This document shows, one piece after another, positions 32,300-42,934 of a DNA stretch of 64,000 nt. How positions within the stretch are numbered: position 1 is the stretch's first letter; each line of letters begins with the position of its first letter. Origin of the DNA: Schistocerca nitens (taxonomy: Eukaryota; Arthropoda; Insecta; Orthoptera; Acrididae); NCBI RefSeq assembly GCF_023898315.1, contig NC_064622.1, positions 354,869,234 through 354,933,233 on the forward strand. Reading direction: 5' to 3'. Under the pieces are notes generated by a model, which worked only from the letters and a program-made list of their open reading frames with translations, made no database searches and was not told the DNA's origin. Position numbers and translations under genes: made by a program.

Positions 32300-33367
32300 A
32301 TGGCGTCTGTAACGGATGTGCATTGCAAACAACGGGCAGTGATCGAGTTTCTTTTGGCGGAAAACCAGGGCATCTCAGATATTCATAGGCGCTTGCAGAA
32401 TGTCTACGGTGATCTGGCAGTGGACAAAAGCACGGTGAGTCGTTGGGCAAAGCGTGTGTCATCATCGCCGCAAGGTCAAGCAAGACTGTCTGATCTCCCG
32501 CGTGCGGGCCGGCCGTGCACAGCAGTGACTCCTGCAATGGCGGAGCGTGCGAACACACTCGTTCGAGATGATCGACGGATCACCATCAAACAACTCAGTG
32601 CTCAACTTGACATCTCTGTTGGTAGTGCTGTCACAATTGTTCACCAGTTGGGATATTCAAAGGTTTGTTCCCGCTGGGTCCCTCGTTGTCTAACCGAACA
32701 CCATAAAGAGCAAAGGAGAACCATCTGTGCGGAATTGCTTGCTCGTCATGTGGCTGAGGGTGACAATTTCTTGTCAAAGATTGTTACAGGCGATGAAACA
32801 TGGGTTCATCACTTCGAACCTGAAACAAAACGGCAATCAATGGAGTGGCGCCACACCCACTCCCCTACCAAGAAAAAGTTTAAAGCCATACCCTCAGCCG
32901 GTAAAGTCATGGTTACAGTCTTCTGGGACGCTGAAGGGGTTATTCTGTTCGATGTCCTTCCCCATGGTCAAACGATCAACTCTGAAGTGTATTGTGCTAC
33001 TCTTCAGAAATTGAAGAAACGACTTCAGCGTGTTCGTAGGCACAAAAATCAGAACGAACTTCTCCTTCTTCATGACAACGCAAGACCTCACACAAGTCTT
33101 CGCACCCGAGAGGAGCTCACAAAACTTCAGTGGACTGTTCTTCCTCATGCACCCTACAGCCCCGATCTCGCACCGTCGGATTTCCATATGTTTGGCCCAA
33201 TGAAGGACGCAATCCGTGGGACGCACTACGCGGATGATGAAGTTATTGATGCAGTACGACGTTGGCTCCGACATCGACCAGTGGAATGGTACCGTGCAGG
33301 CATACAGGCCCTCATTTCAAGGTGGCGTAAGGCCGTAGCATTGAATGGAGATTACGTTGAAAAATAG
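32300..33367 (+). CDS. Mariner transposase, 355 aa, intact
   Basis: It catalyses cut-and-paste transposition at TA. Residues 1-115 form two helix-turn-helix units (AVIEFLLAENQGISDIHRRL; KSTVSRWAKRV; ITIKQLSAQLDISVGSAVTI). The linker WVPRCL (residues 126-131) corresponds to the mariner WVPHEL motif. The catalytic triad is D165 in GDETW, D259 in HDNARPH and D294 in YSPDLAPSDFHMFG, with 34 residues between the last two (DD34D). The ending NGDYVEK is typical. The length is normal (about 345-355). ATG 32300 is the first in frame after the inverted repeat. No stop or frameshift was seen. Activity is an inference. Confidence 0.97.
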   Translation: MASVTDVHCKQRAVIEFLLAENQGISDIHRRLQNVYGDLAVDKSTVSRWAKRVSSSPQGQARLSDLPRAGRPCTAVTPAMAERANTLVRDDRRITIKQLSAQLDISVGSAVTIVHQLGYSKVCSRWVPRCLTEHHKEQRRTICAELLARHVAEGDNFLSKIVTGDETWVHHFEPETKRQSMEWRHTHSPTKKKFKAIPSAGKVMVTVFWDAEGVILFDVLPHGQTINSEVYCATLQKLKKRLQRVRRHKNQNELLLLHDNARPHTSLRTREELTKLQWTVLPHAPYSPDLAPSDFHMFGPMKDAIRGTHYADDEVIDAVRRWLRHRPVEWYRAGIQALISRWRKAVALNGDYVEK

Positions 33368-33447
33368 TGTTGTGTAGGTAAAAGATTGGGGAATAACCTG
33401 GTGTATTTCAATGCTGAATAAAACAACCCCTGTTTCAGAAAAAAATG

Positions 33448-33475
33448 TGTTGCATTACTTATTGAACTGCCCTCG
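33448..33475 (-). repeat. Right terminal inverted repeat of mariner
   Basis: On the minus strand it begins CGAGGGCAGTTCAATAAGTA, identical to the left end over at least 22 bases. Confidence 0.93.
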
Positions 33476-34409
33476 TACTTCGGTCACGGTCTCACCAAGG
33501 TCAAGGCATCACACACCACTCGAGACAAGTTTAAAAGAATACATAAAACACAAGTCACAACTGTCAAACCACTACGGAAGAAGGCCGCGGATTCTAGGCA
33601 ACAACACACACCACTTATTATCACACGCGTCTACGGCTGAAGAAAGAACAATCCACCAAAACGAAGAACGGGCAACTACTTACTCAACTTGAGGATCCTG
33701 CTTCGGAGGAAAGCGAAAAGTCGCTCACACAGCTAGCGCCTCCAATGCAACAGCACGTGCCCGCCGCCAAAAGCCCCGGCCTGGCTTCGCGCTGTGGAGA
33801 CTACGTCGCTGCTCAGTTCCAACGAACCAACAAGGTCCAACCACATCCCGACCCGGAAAATGGTGTTCGTCCTGAGGATCCAAGATGTCGTCGAGAGATA
33901 TGACCGGCCGAGCAAACGACCAACGGCAGCGCACTTTCGCCAACAGCGCTGCCGGTGAATACTAACAGCATACGAACCCGACCTTTGCTGGCTGCCAACT
34001 CTTTCCCGACTGATCCTGGTGTCAGTGTTCAGCAGACCACATGTCGCCATCCGACGACCAGCCGACCGACCGGCCAACGGTCTTCCGTCTGCGTCGACCA
34101 CGGTCCTGGCGCGTACCTGCACGATGCGGACCTGCCTGCTACTGACTGCAAACTCGTCCCACAGCCGAGTAACGACGAACCCGACTCAGTCCACAACCCA
34201 AAGGGGACTGAGACTCCGAGCCGACTGACTAACATGCGACTCTCTGCCTTCCGAGTGACTCTGCCGACTCTCTGCACCGACTCACTCCACCGACTCGTTC
34301 CTGTCAGAGCAGAACCCGAACCTACCATCGATAACGCTGGTGCTGCCACTCACGGACAGCGAAGATGAGCAAGGATAGTGGCGCCAGAAGACATTAACAC
34401 AAAACTAAA

Positions 34410-34900
34410 AAAAAAAAAAATATTCTCGCCGTTTCAGAAATGCAGGAAGCAGGAAGGACAGATCACAATCATGAGCCACGCAGGGCTCTATTGAGTGTCG
34501 ACCTGTCTCGGCCTGCTTGATCAGGATATCTGCCTACAATCGAGTGCATCCCAGGCTTCATCGAACGACTACTCCAGCATTATCCAAAAACTGCGTTAGC
34601 CGCCCCTGCACTGACAGACAAAGTGCAACAGGCATGGGACTCCATCCCACAAACTGACACCCGGCACCATGCATTCACATTTTCCAGCTTCCATTCAACA
34701 TTCTGGCAGTAACACCGGTTATTAATGTACTGGTATTTCACATTTGCAACTGCTTGTCTCGCTCTTACGTTAACCTATGATCTTGCAATTTTAATCACTT
34801 AAATACTCGTATGTTACCTCGACATGTGTGTTCCCGATAGTATTATTACTCCACATTAATTATCTTTTGGTGTTGCGATTTTTTTTCCAACGGTGTATGA
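34410..34900. other. Unassigned DNA
   Basis: It starts with a poly(A) run of about 15 at 34408-34422. No element motif was recognised. Confidence 0.4.
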
Positions 34901-35379
34901 AACCAACTGATCGCGTCCGCTTCGTAGAATCGCTCGTCGCACGGTGCCTCGAGCGTGTAGCTCACGTAGGGCAATTCAACGACTGCCGATTGATATTGAT
35001 ATTCTGGTGGCGTTCGCAACAGTTCGTCCTCGTAGGACAGCGGCTAAAGCGGTGGTGCGGTCGCGGAACGGTTTGTGTCGTGTCAGAGTGAGGATGGCAG
35101 CAAGTGGCTGCTCGCCGAGCCGGACAGGCGCCGCTCGGCTGCGCCGCCAGAGCTCGGCGGGCTCGAAGCGTGGCAGCGCAGCCTGGAGAAGCTGTCAGCC
35201 AGGCGCGTCGAACAATGCCAGCCGCGCCGCAATTTGCGGCTATCTGGAGCCCTCCCGTCCCACCCCACGGCGCCCTTGTCTTCGCGGTTTGACAGCAGAG
35301 TGCGCTATTTGCAGCACAATGTGCACCAGGCTAGGGGCGGGGGAGGAGTGGGGGACCACAATCTACACGCCTCCTAAGG

Positions 35380-35422
<43 letters not shown>

Positions 35423-35480
35423 AAGAGGCTGCAGGCGGGCCGTAGCGCGGCCTGTCATTCGCCTTTGCTCGGTCTTTCTC
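34900..35480. other. CpG-rich segment with (CA)n tract
   Basis: 35090-35300 is dense in CpG and GC (for example GCCGCTCGGCTGCGCCGCC), with overlapping open frames on both strands as expected from composition. A (CA)n microsatellite lies at 35383-35419. It could be a host regulatory island. No splice-supported coding pattern or protein family was seen. Confidence 0.4.
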
Positions 35481-35513
35481 GGAAATCTCCTGAACAGCGC
35501 TACATTATATTTA

Positions 35514-36548
35514 CACTACTGGCCATTAAAATTGCTACACCACGAAGATGACGTGCTACAGATGCGAAATTTAACCGACAGGAAGAAGATGCTGTGATAT
35601 GCAAATGAACAGCTTTTCAGAACATTCACACAAGGTTGGCGCCAGTGGCGACACCTACGACGTGCTGACATGAGGAAAGTTTCCAACCGATTTCTCATAC
35701 ACCTACAGCAGTTGACCGCCGTTGCCTGGTGAAACGTCGTTCTGATGCCTCGTGTACGGAGGAGAAATGCGTACCATCACGTTTCCGACTTTGATGAAGG
35801 TTGGATTGTAGCCTGTCGCGATTGCGGTTTATCGTATCGCGACATTGCTGCTCGCGTTGGTCGAGATCCAATGATTGTTAGCACAATATGGAATCGGTGG
35901 GTTCAGGAGGGTAATACGGAACGCCGTGCTGGATCCCAACGGCCTCGTATCACTAGCAGTCGAGATGACAGGCATCTTATCCGCGTGGCTGTAACGGATC
36001 GTGCAGCCACGTCTCGATCCCCGAGTCAACAGATGGGGACGTTTGCAAGACAATAACCATCTGCGCGAACAGTTCGACGGCGTTTGCTTCAGCATAGACT
36101 ATCACCTCGGAGACCATGGCTGCGGTTACCCTTGACGCTGCATCACAGACAGGAGTGCCTGCGATGGTGTACTCAACGACGAACCTGGGTGCACGAGTGG
36201 AAAAACGTCATATTTTCGAATGAATCCAGGTTCTGTTTACAGCATCGTGATGGTCGCATCCGTGTTTGGCGACATCGCGGTGAACGCACATTGGAAGCGT
36301 GTATTCGTCATCGCCATACTGGCGTATCACCCGGCGTGATGGTATGGAGTGCCATTGGTTACACGTCTCGGCCACCTCTTGTTCTCATTGACGGCACTTT
36401 GAACGGTGGACGTTACATTTCAGATGTGTTACGACCCTTGGCTCCACCCTTCATTCGATCCCTGCGAAACCCTACATTTCAGCAGCATAATGCACGACCG
36501 CTTGTTGCAGGTCCTGTACGGGCCTTTCTGGATACAGAAAATACGAGA
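35514..36548 (+). mobile_element. Tc1-like transposon, 3'-truncated
   Basis: The left end CACTACTGGCCATTAAAATT is TA-flanked (35512-35513). The transposase begins at ATG 35745 (MPRVRRRNAYHHVSDFDEGW). The HTH includes GLSYRDIAARVGRDPMIVS and GSQRPRITSSRDD. A single in-frame TAA (36054-36056) precedes continued homology in the same frame: LRWCTQRRTWVHEW, NVIFSNESRFCL, PGVMVWSAIGYTSR, FQQHNARPLVAG. Family expectation is FSDESRF and QQDNARPH, so the first two catalytic aspartates are N and H. Sequence stops after FLDTENT, where a mariner fragment begins. Inactive. Confidence 0.9.
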
Positions 36549-36990
36549 GTCGCCCAGAAAGTAATGCGCCACATTATTTCTCCAAGAATTATTTATTCCA
36601 CTCACACTCTTCTTGCACGTAATCTCCTTCCGGTTACATAGTCTTCCAACAGGGAGACAAGGCGAGTTATGCCCTGTCGGTACCCGTTATAGTCACGAAT
36701 CCATTTCTTCACTGCGCCAATTATGTTGTCGTTCTGAAAACGTCTCCCACGAATGCTATCCTTTTGTGGCCCAAACATGTGGAAGCAATGCCGTGCCGAA
36801 GCCGTAAGACCTTGACTGAGGGCGAATGGGAGAAGTCGTTTGGTTTGTATAAGTCTCGCTGCACACAGTCTCCAACTTCTGGTCCAGTTTACGTCCAAAG
36901 ACTGAAACGTCGCGCGGGTGCGGTGATGATTTGGGTCCCTTGATTACCGTTGTACCGGAGTATCCTCCTCTAGCATTCCCTTTCCTCAAC
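36549..36990 (-). mobile_element. Mariner 3' fragment joined to the broken Tc1-like element
   Basis: The minus-strand frame 36898-36602 contains ASARHCFHMFGPQKDSIRGR, RFQNDNIIGAVKKWIRDYN and YRQGITRLVSLLEDYVTG. This is the mariner C-terminus after the SPDLAPSD block (FHMFG, WL-EDYV). The end at 36549-36580, with AGAAAGTAATGCGCCACATT, resembles a mariner terminal repeat. The 5' part is missing, so the joint with the Tc1-like copy is a deletion breakpoint or a truncated insertion. Confidence 0.7.
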
Positions 36991-36994
36991 AGCA

Positions 36995-37316
36995 GCTCTC
37001 GATGCCAGTATTATTTTCAGAATTTTGGACAGGTCAATATTGCCTCAGTTGCTTTTCTGAAAACTTTCGTATATGTTTATACACAGTATATTGTATTTTA
37101 AGCTAAAATTTATCATAAGGAATTACTTTACAAAAAATTTTAGTCTTGATGTTACAATCGATAAGTACTAGCTCTGAATGTACAGTTAAAAAATTTTTTT
37201 AGAAACATTTGAAATTAATAAATATTTGCACATTTAAAATTAATCACGCAACCCTGCACTGTTTACTACGTTTATTTCTGGATTCATTTATGAAATAATA
37301 ATCGAAATTAATAATG
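36995..37316. other. AT-rich unassigned DNA
   Basis: Nothing recognised. Confidence 0.5.
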
Positions 37317-37318
37317 TA

Positions 37319-38608
37319 CGAGGCCTGTTTTTTAAGTAAGTACCGTTTTGCCACATCGCGGCCGCGGCGCTGCGGTCGGCGTTCTGCGCATGTGCACTGG
37401 GTACCTACATCTGTTGCGTACGCACTGACGCCATTACAGTCTGATTCTTCCTTGTTTACATTGTGTACTGAGTGTTTAAGATGCCTCCGATAATCGTGAG
37501 TCCCGCCGACTGTGAAGTACGGGCTGTTATAAGATTTCTTAGTGCTAAAGGCCAAAAACGATCGATATTCATCGTGAGATCTGTGCAATTTACGGAAAAA
37601 GCATTATGAGTGATGGAATGGTAAGAAAGTGGGTGAGAGCATTTAAAGATGGCCGCACAAATGTGCATGATGAACAACGGAGTGCGCTCCTTCGGTCGTT
37701 AATGAAAGTCTAGTGCAGGAAGTGGACAATAAGGTGAGGGAAAACAGACGCTTTATGATTTCCTCCTTCCGAGGTGACTTTCCTAATGTTTTTTGTAGTG
37801 TTTTGTGTGGCATTGTAACCGAGCACTTGAATTACCGAAAACAGAGCGCACGTTGGGTACCGAAAATGTTGATGGATGTGCAGAAAACAGTGCATTGACT
37901 TTCCTTGAGCGGTACCACAACGACGGTGATGATTTCTTATGGGCTATGAAACATGGGTGGCCTACGTCACACCAGAATCAAAGCAACAGTGCATGGAATG
38001 GCGGCATTCAGATTCACCCAGAAAAGTGAAGTTTAAGCAAACAATTTCTGCCCAGAAAATCATGTGCACAGTTTTTTGGGACAGAAAAGGAGTATTGCTT
38101 GTGGAATTTCTGCCTCCTAATGGGACAATCAATGCGGCAGCTTACTGTAAGACATTGCACAATTCAGAACAAAAGACGTGGCAAGTTGAGCAAGGGCATT
38201 GTTTTGCTCCAAAATAATGCCCGTCCACATGTTGCGAATCAGACCAAAGATCTCATCACATCTTTTCAATGGGAAACCCAACATCATCCACCATACAGCC
38301 CCGATCTTGCGCCTAGTGACTACCATCTTTTCCTGCACTTGAAGAAACACTTGGGCGTTCAGCGTCTTCAAGACGATGACGAAGTCAAAACAGTGGTGAT
38401 GCAGTGGTTAACAAGTCAGGCGGCAGACGTCTATGAGGAGGGTATTCAAAAACTGGTACAACGTTATGACAAGTGCCTCAATATTGACGGAAATTATGTA
38501 GAAAAGTAGATTAAGGTACAGGCTTTCATGTAAACATAAAATTATTGAGATATCTTAGCACGTCTTTTTTTAGTTTCAAAACGGTACTTACTTAAAAAAC
38601 ACGCCTCA
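37319..38608 (+). mobile_element. Mariner transposon with both ends, transposase decayed
   Basis: The 1290-bp element has inverted repeats: left CGAGGCCTGTTTTTTAAGTA, right (complement) TGAGGCGTGTTTTTTAAGTA, continuing AGTACCGTTTTG on both sides. TA lies at 37317-37318 and 38609-38610. Transposase from ATG 37481 (MPPIIVSPADCEVRAVIRFL) changes frame several times. Late parts are CMEWRHSDSPRKVKFKQTIS, ALFRAPPYSPDLAPSDYHLF-type block read as HHPPYSPDLAPSDYHLF, and the terminal NIDGNYVEK at 38482-38508. HDNARPH reads QNNARPH, so catalytic D is lost. It is a different mariner subfamily from 32146. Confidence 0.93.
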
Positions 38609-38611
38609 TAA

Positions 38612-39025
38612 CACAAACTAGTACAAATTCATTTCTTAAGAAAAATTGTTAACCCTTTGGAATACTGTTATTTCCGCAGAGTGTGGGAGCCGTAAGCATG
38701 CCACTGATGTGATGGGACGTATTTTTGTGCCTATAATGTAATTTCAACTTTGTTAATGTGAAAAATCAAGACACTGTATGATACAATAAAATGTTAGAAA
38801 ATATATATACGTAAAAAAAATTCTGCAGCAAAAATCTTCAGATTTATTTAATTCAATCCAACTGTGAGGACCTAAGAGGTGACATTTTCAGCTTCAAGAA
38901 TCAGACCCCTAGACAAGAAGAACTGGAGCTAACTCGATAAACTAAGTGAACCAGGAAGTTTATTTTAATCTTCGTTCCTCTCAAATATTTCATAAAAGAC
39001 TTTGCTTACTGTGGACAACAGATGG
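38612..39025. other. Unassigned DNA
   Basis: AT-rich. No element recognised. Confidence 0.5.
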
Positions 39026-39029
39026 AAGT

Positions 39030-39445
39030 AGGGGGTAGATTACACCTTGCAAGGTCGCATTACTGCCAAGAGTCATGTGACCATATTGGCTGATCTGGTC
39101 CATTCCACAGTACGACGTTTGTGGCTCAAAAGGTTCAAATGGCTCTGAGCACTATGGGACTTCACTTCTGAGGTCATCAGTGCCCTAGAACTTAGAACTA
39201 CTGAAACCTAACTAACCTAAGGACATCACACACATCCATGCCCTAGGCAGGATGCGAACCTGCGAGCGTAGCGGTCGCGCGGTTCCAGACTGTAGCGCCT
39301 AGAACCGCTCGGCCAACCCAGCCGGCTACAGCGTTTGTGCCCCAATGGTGATGCTGTGCTGCAAGAAGTCAGGACCCCTGTCCACACAGCTCGCATCGTT
39401 CAGGACTGGCTTTGTGAGCACGAAGGTGAATTCACTAGATCTCCA
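39030..39445 (+). pseudogene. Tc1-like transposase fragment split by SINE-A
   Basis: After the SINE the frame reads CPNGDAVLQEVRTPVHTARI then VQDWLCEHEGEF, matching the region of the second catalytic residue (family form QDNAPxHTA-VQxWFxEHEGE; here QEVRTPVHTA, so the D is lost). The part before the SINE is only faintly recognisable. No ends seen. Confidence 0.55.
39131..39325 (-). mobile_element. SINE-A nested in Tc1-like fragment
   Basis: It has a complete layout on the minus strand. Flanks ACGACGTTTGTG and ACAGCGTTTGTG form an imperfect TSD. Confidence 0.9.
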
Positions 39446-39655
39446 GAATGAGATTTTCACTCTGTAGCGGAGTGTTCGCAGGAGAGCTTCTGTGAAGTTT
39501 GGAAGGTAGGAGACGAGGTACTGGCACAAGTAAAGCTGTCAGGACGGGGCGTGAGTCGTGCTGGGTATGTAAGACGATAGAGCAGTTGCTCGCGTAAGAC
39601 TAAAGTTGGAGCATCGGTCTGGTACACAGTTTTGATCTGCCAGGAAGTTTCAGAT
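39445..39655 (+). mobile_element. Degenerate tRNA-like SINE (distinct family)
   Basis: GAATGAGATTTTCACTCTGT starts the element and ATCTGCCAGGAAGTTTCA ends it. In the middle, GATAGAGCAGTTGCTCGCG followed by a mutated T-arm and GGTCTGGTACACAG resembles a tRNA-derived head with internal deletion. AGATCT borders both sides (39439-39444 and near 39653). It is known to me as a common orthopteran repeat; this is from memory. Confidence 0.55.
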
Positions 39656-39704
39656 CTTAATACTGTTTAGTCTTTGTGCTGTACTTTGAAGGGAAGGGTG
39701 CGTG

Positions 39705-41650
39705 AAAGCATTCTGCCTCCATCATCGTTACCTGAATTTTCCAGTATTTTGGAGGAATAATGCTATAAAAATTCCTCGAAAACCATACAGCATCTCTATT
39801 TATCCATTCAGAGACGACTCGAGGGAACTTCACAGCAAACATAAACATAGCCAAAGCCTTGCAGACAAACAAAAATTATGCGAAGCGAAATGTAGTGTGA
39901 GGAGGGCTATGCGAGAGGCGTTCGGTGAATTCGAAAGTAAAGTTCTAGGTACTGACTTGGCAGAAAATCCTAAGAAATTTTGGTCTTATGACAAAACGGT
40001 AGGTGGATCAAAACAAAATGCCCAGACACTCTGTGACCAAAATTGTACTGAAACAGAGGATGACAGACTAAAGGCAAAAGCCGTTAGAGGAAGACTGCAC
40101 TGTAGTTCCTTCTCTAGATTTCGCACAGATGACAAAATGGTAGATATCGAAATAGACGACAGAGGGATAGAGAAACAATTAAAATCGCTCAAAAGAGGAA
40201 AGGCCGCTGGACCTGATGGGTTGCCAGTTCGATTTTACACAGAGTACGCGAAGGAACTTGCCCCCCTTCTTGCTGCGGTGTACCATAGGTCTCTAGAAGA
40301 GCGTAGCGTTCCAAAGGATTGGGAAAGGATGCAGGTCATCCCCGTTTTCAAGAAAGGACGTCGAACAGATGTGCAGAACTGTAGACCTATATTTCTAGCG
40401 TCGATCAGTTGTAGAATTTTGGAACACGTATTATGTTCGAGTATAATGACTTTTCTGGAGACTAGAAATCTACTCTGTAGGAATCAGCATGGGTTTCGAA
40501 AAGGACGATCGTGTGAAACCCAGCTAACGCTATTCGTCCACGAGAATCAGAGGGCCACAGACACGGGTTCCCAGGTAGATGCCGTGTTTCTTGACTTCCG
40601 CAAGGCGTTCGATACAGTTCCCCAAAGTCGTTTAATGAACAAAGAACGAGCATATGGACTATCAGACCAATTGTGTGATTGGATTGAAGAGTTCCTAGAT
40701 AACAGAACGCAGCATGTCATTCTCAATGGAGAGAAGTCTTCCGAAGTAAGAGTAATTTCAGGTGTGCCGCAGGAGAGTGTCGTAGTACCGTTGCTATTCA
40801 CAATATACATAAATGACCTTGCGGATAACATCGGAAGTTCACTGAGGCTTTTTGCGGATGATGCTGTGGTATATCGAGAGGTTGCAACAATGGAAAATTG
40901 TACTAAAATGCGGGAAGATCTGCAACGAATTGACGCATGGTGCAGGGAATGGAAATTGAATCTCAGTGTAGACAAGTGTAATGTGCTGCGAATACTTAGA
41001 AAGAAAGATCGTTTATCATTTAGCTACAATATAGCAGGTCAGCAACTGGAAGCAGTTAATTCCATAAATTATCTGGGAGTGATTTAAAATGGAATGATCA
41101 TATAAAATTGATCACTGGTAAAGCAAATGCCAGGCTGAGATTCATTGGAAGAATCCTAAGGAAATGTAATCCGAAAACAAAGGAAGTAGGTTACAGTACA
41201 CTTGTTCGCCGACTGCTTGAATATTGTTCACCAGTGTGGGACTGTACCAGATAGGGTTGATAGAAGAGGTAGAGAAGATCCAACGGAGAGCAGCGCGCTT
41301 CGTTACAGGATCATTTAGTAATCGTGAAAGCGTTACGGAGACGATAGATAAACTCCAGTGGAAAACTCTGCGGGAGACACGCTCAGTAGTTCGGTACGGG
41401 CTTTTGTTCAACTTTCGAGAACATACCTTCACCGAGGAGTCAGTATATTGCTCTCTCCTACGTATATCTCGCTAAGAGACCATGAGGATAAAATCAGAGA
41501 GATTAGAGCCCACACAGAGGCATACCGACAATCTTTCTTTCCACGAACAATACGAGACTGGAATAGAAGGGAGAAACCCATAGAGGTACTCAAAGTACTC
41601 CCCGCCACACACCGTCAGGTGGCTTGCGGAGTATGGATGTAGATGTAGAC
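39705..41650 (+). mobile_element. LINE (CR1/Jockey-type), 5'-truncated
   Basis: The 1.9-kb copy has RT and C-terminal domain and ends in TATGGATGTAGATGTAGAC, like the LINE at 23352. The endonuclease is missing. Main frame 39702-41087, then frameshifts near 41080, 41245 and 41475 separate C-terminal pieces. Downstream flank begins near 41651. Confidence 0.9.
39945..41087 (+). pseudogene. LINE reverse transcriptase domain
   Basis: It is open for nearly 400 codons. Motifs in order: LKSLKRGKAAGPDGLPVRFY (about 40180-40240), MQVIPVFKKGRRTDVQNCRP, NQHGFRKGRSCETQLTLF, AVFLDFRKAFDTVPQ (first catalytic D), ISGVPQESVVVPLLFTIYIN, LFADDAVVYR (catalytic ADD) and NSINYLGV. The usual PQGSVLGP is PQESVVVP here, which may impair function. 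The frame ends at TAA 41085-41087 one frameshift before WNDHIKLITGKANARLRFIG. No natural start remains. Confidence 0.9.
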
Positions 41651-41892
41651 TGGAATCTGTTTTTAATGTCAACGGTTTTCCTGCACAGTATTCGTGTCCT
41701 CATATTTTTTGTCTTCCCCCTGTACATGACTTACAGATGTCATATTGAAACTCTGCTACATGTACATTATCTGCCGGAGGTGACAGAAATTTTGCATGCG
41801 CACTCAGGCAACTTCAGAGAATCCATACGAAACTTTTCGCATTTGCAACACTGTTGTCGGCTACGCGAAAAAATATGAGGCATTGCTTTGCG

Positions 41893-41934
41893 GTAGACTC
41901 TCGTAAAACGGGCTAAGACTCTCGTAAAACGGGC
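41893..41934 (+). repeat. 21-bp tandem duplication
   Basis: AGACTCTCGTAAAACGGGCT followed by one base is repeated directly, twice. It lies in otherwise unassigned DNA between 41655 and 42120. Confidence 0.85.
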
Positions 41935-42179
41935 TACGCAGCGAAAATATCTTCCATCAAGAAATTCACAGTGGCTGTGAACCATACAAAAGACTTCAAA
42001 AACCAGTGATTGATGATGGGTGGTTCTGGAGATATCGCCAACTTCAGCTACAAACAGTGCTAAAAAATAGGCAGCTAAGAAGGGAGAAATACGAGGCCTA
42101 TCATAAGGTAAGGAGCTGAAAGGTCGGAGGTCGGCCTGGGTGCAGTGCAGCTCCTACCTCAACCCTCGCCCTGGCACGG

Positions 42180-42580
42180 AGCCCACCGCCTTAGTGCTTC
42201 CCCCGCCCGTCAATACTGGCGCAGCAGCTGAGGCCGCCGCGTTTCTGGAGGCTGCGACTCGCGACCCCCGCTCACCTCGCCCGCACTCTCATTGCGTGGC
42301 GCGGTGAATGGCTAACGCAGCTGCGTGGCGCGCGCCCGTGCATCACGCACGCCTCGCGCGTGTCGCGGCATTGTCGCCCGTGCTACGCCTACGCTGAATA
42401 TCCGCACGCACTCCGGAACCTCCCTCTTTTTTTTTGCTTTCGCCCCTCTGATATACCGTTCCCTGCGCGCCGGTTTTTATATTACTGGGCGTGCACGCTC
42501 TCGTAATGAAACGCTCAGGGTTTGTGCGAGCTGCGCGCACGCCGGGGCGTGTCGTAGCACACACGTCTGCACGGCCGCTG
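42180..42580. other. CpG-rich segment
   Basis: Dense CpG (GGCGCGCGCCCGTGCATCAC) and frames on both strands from composition. No recognised protein. It lies 350 bp before the palindrome at 42935-43590, so it could be part of a retroelement 5' region or a host island. Confidence 0.4.
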
Positions 42581-42934
42581 TGCTCTCCAAATTTCAGCGT
42601 TACGCTCCAGATTCTGCATCTGTATCAATATTCTGCAATTAAATGAGAAGTGCGTAACACAGATGTAAACCTGCTACTCTTCCCCGATGTTCTACACCCT
42701 CGTGGAGAGGCCTTAGCGGCGGTTTCGTCCAGTCCTTGCACAGAAAGATGGCGGAGGAACGGACAGAGGTTCAGGACACACGCTTGCACTTGGGATGAGA
42801 AGCTGCTCCTAAAGGCGGAAGAAGCAGCAGCAATGATCAACGGCATGAAGATGCTGAAAGCAATGGAAACCACTGCATTAAAGACACATAATGTGTATCC
42901 ACAGGACATACGGCCTGTAACTGAAAAAGTGTAA

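Larger units (their letters stand above)
32146..33475 (+). mobile_element. Complete mariner transposon with intact transposase
   Basis: The 1330-bp element is bounded by inverted repeats: left CGAGGGCAGTTCAATAAGTA (32146 on) and right, complement of 33475 downward, with the same first 22 bases. Beyond that both continue into CA and T-rich sequence. The TA target duplication lies at 32144-32145 and 33476-33477. Flanking sequence joins cleanly across it, showing insertion into the older repeat at 31190-34402. The transposase ORF fills the centre, with about 150 bp of 5' and 108 bp of 3' untranslated DNA. Every part expected of an autonomous mariner is present. Confidence 0.97.
31190..34402 (-). 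repeat. Unclassified interspersed repeat, split by the mariner at 32146-33475
   Basis: Sequence on both sides of the mariner belongs together. Direction is inferred from AATAAA on the minus strand near 31220. The edges read TGTTAG at the left and TAACA at the right, so an LTR-type fossil (solo terminal repeat, about 1.9 kb without the mariner) is possible but unproven. No TSD was seen. No protein domain was found. The right half (33700-34370) is GC-rich with repeated CGACCG/CCGACT. Degenerate GGCTGAAGGCC motifs fill the left half. Confidence 0.45.

Noticed and set aside
34944-35423. 159-codon plus-strand frame as a gene
   Set aside because: It ends in a (CA)n microsatellite coding for His-Thr repeats and lies in CpG-rich DNA with competing frames. 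No domain.
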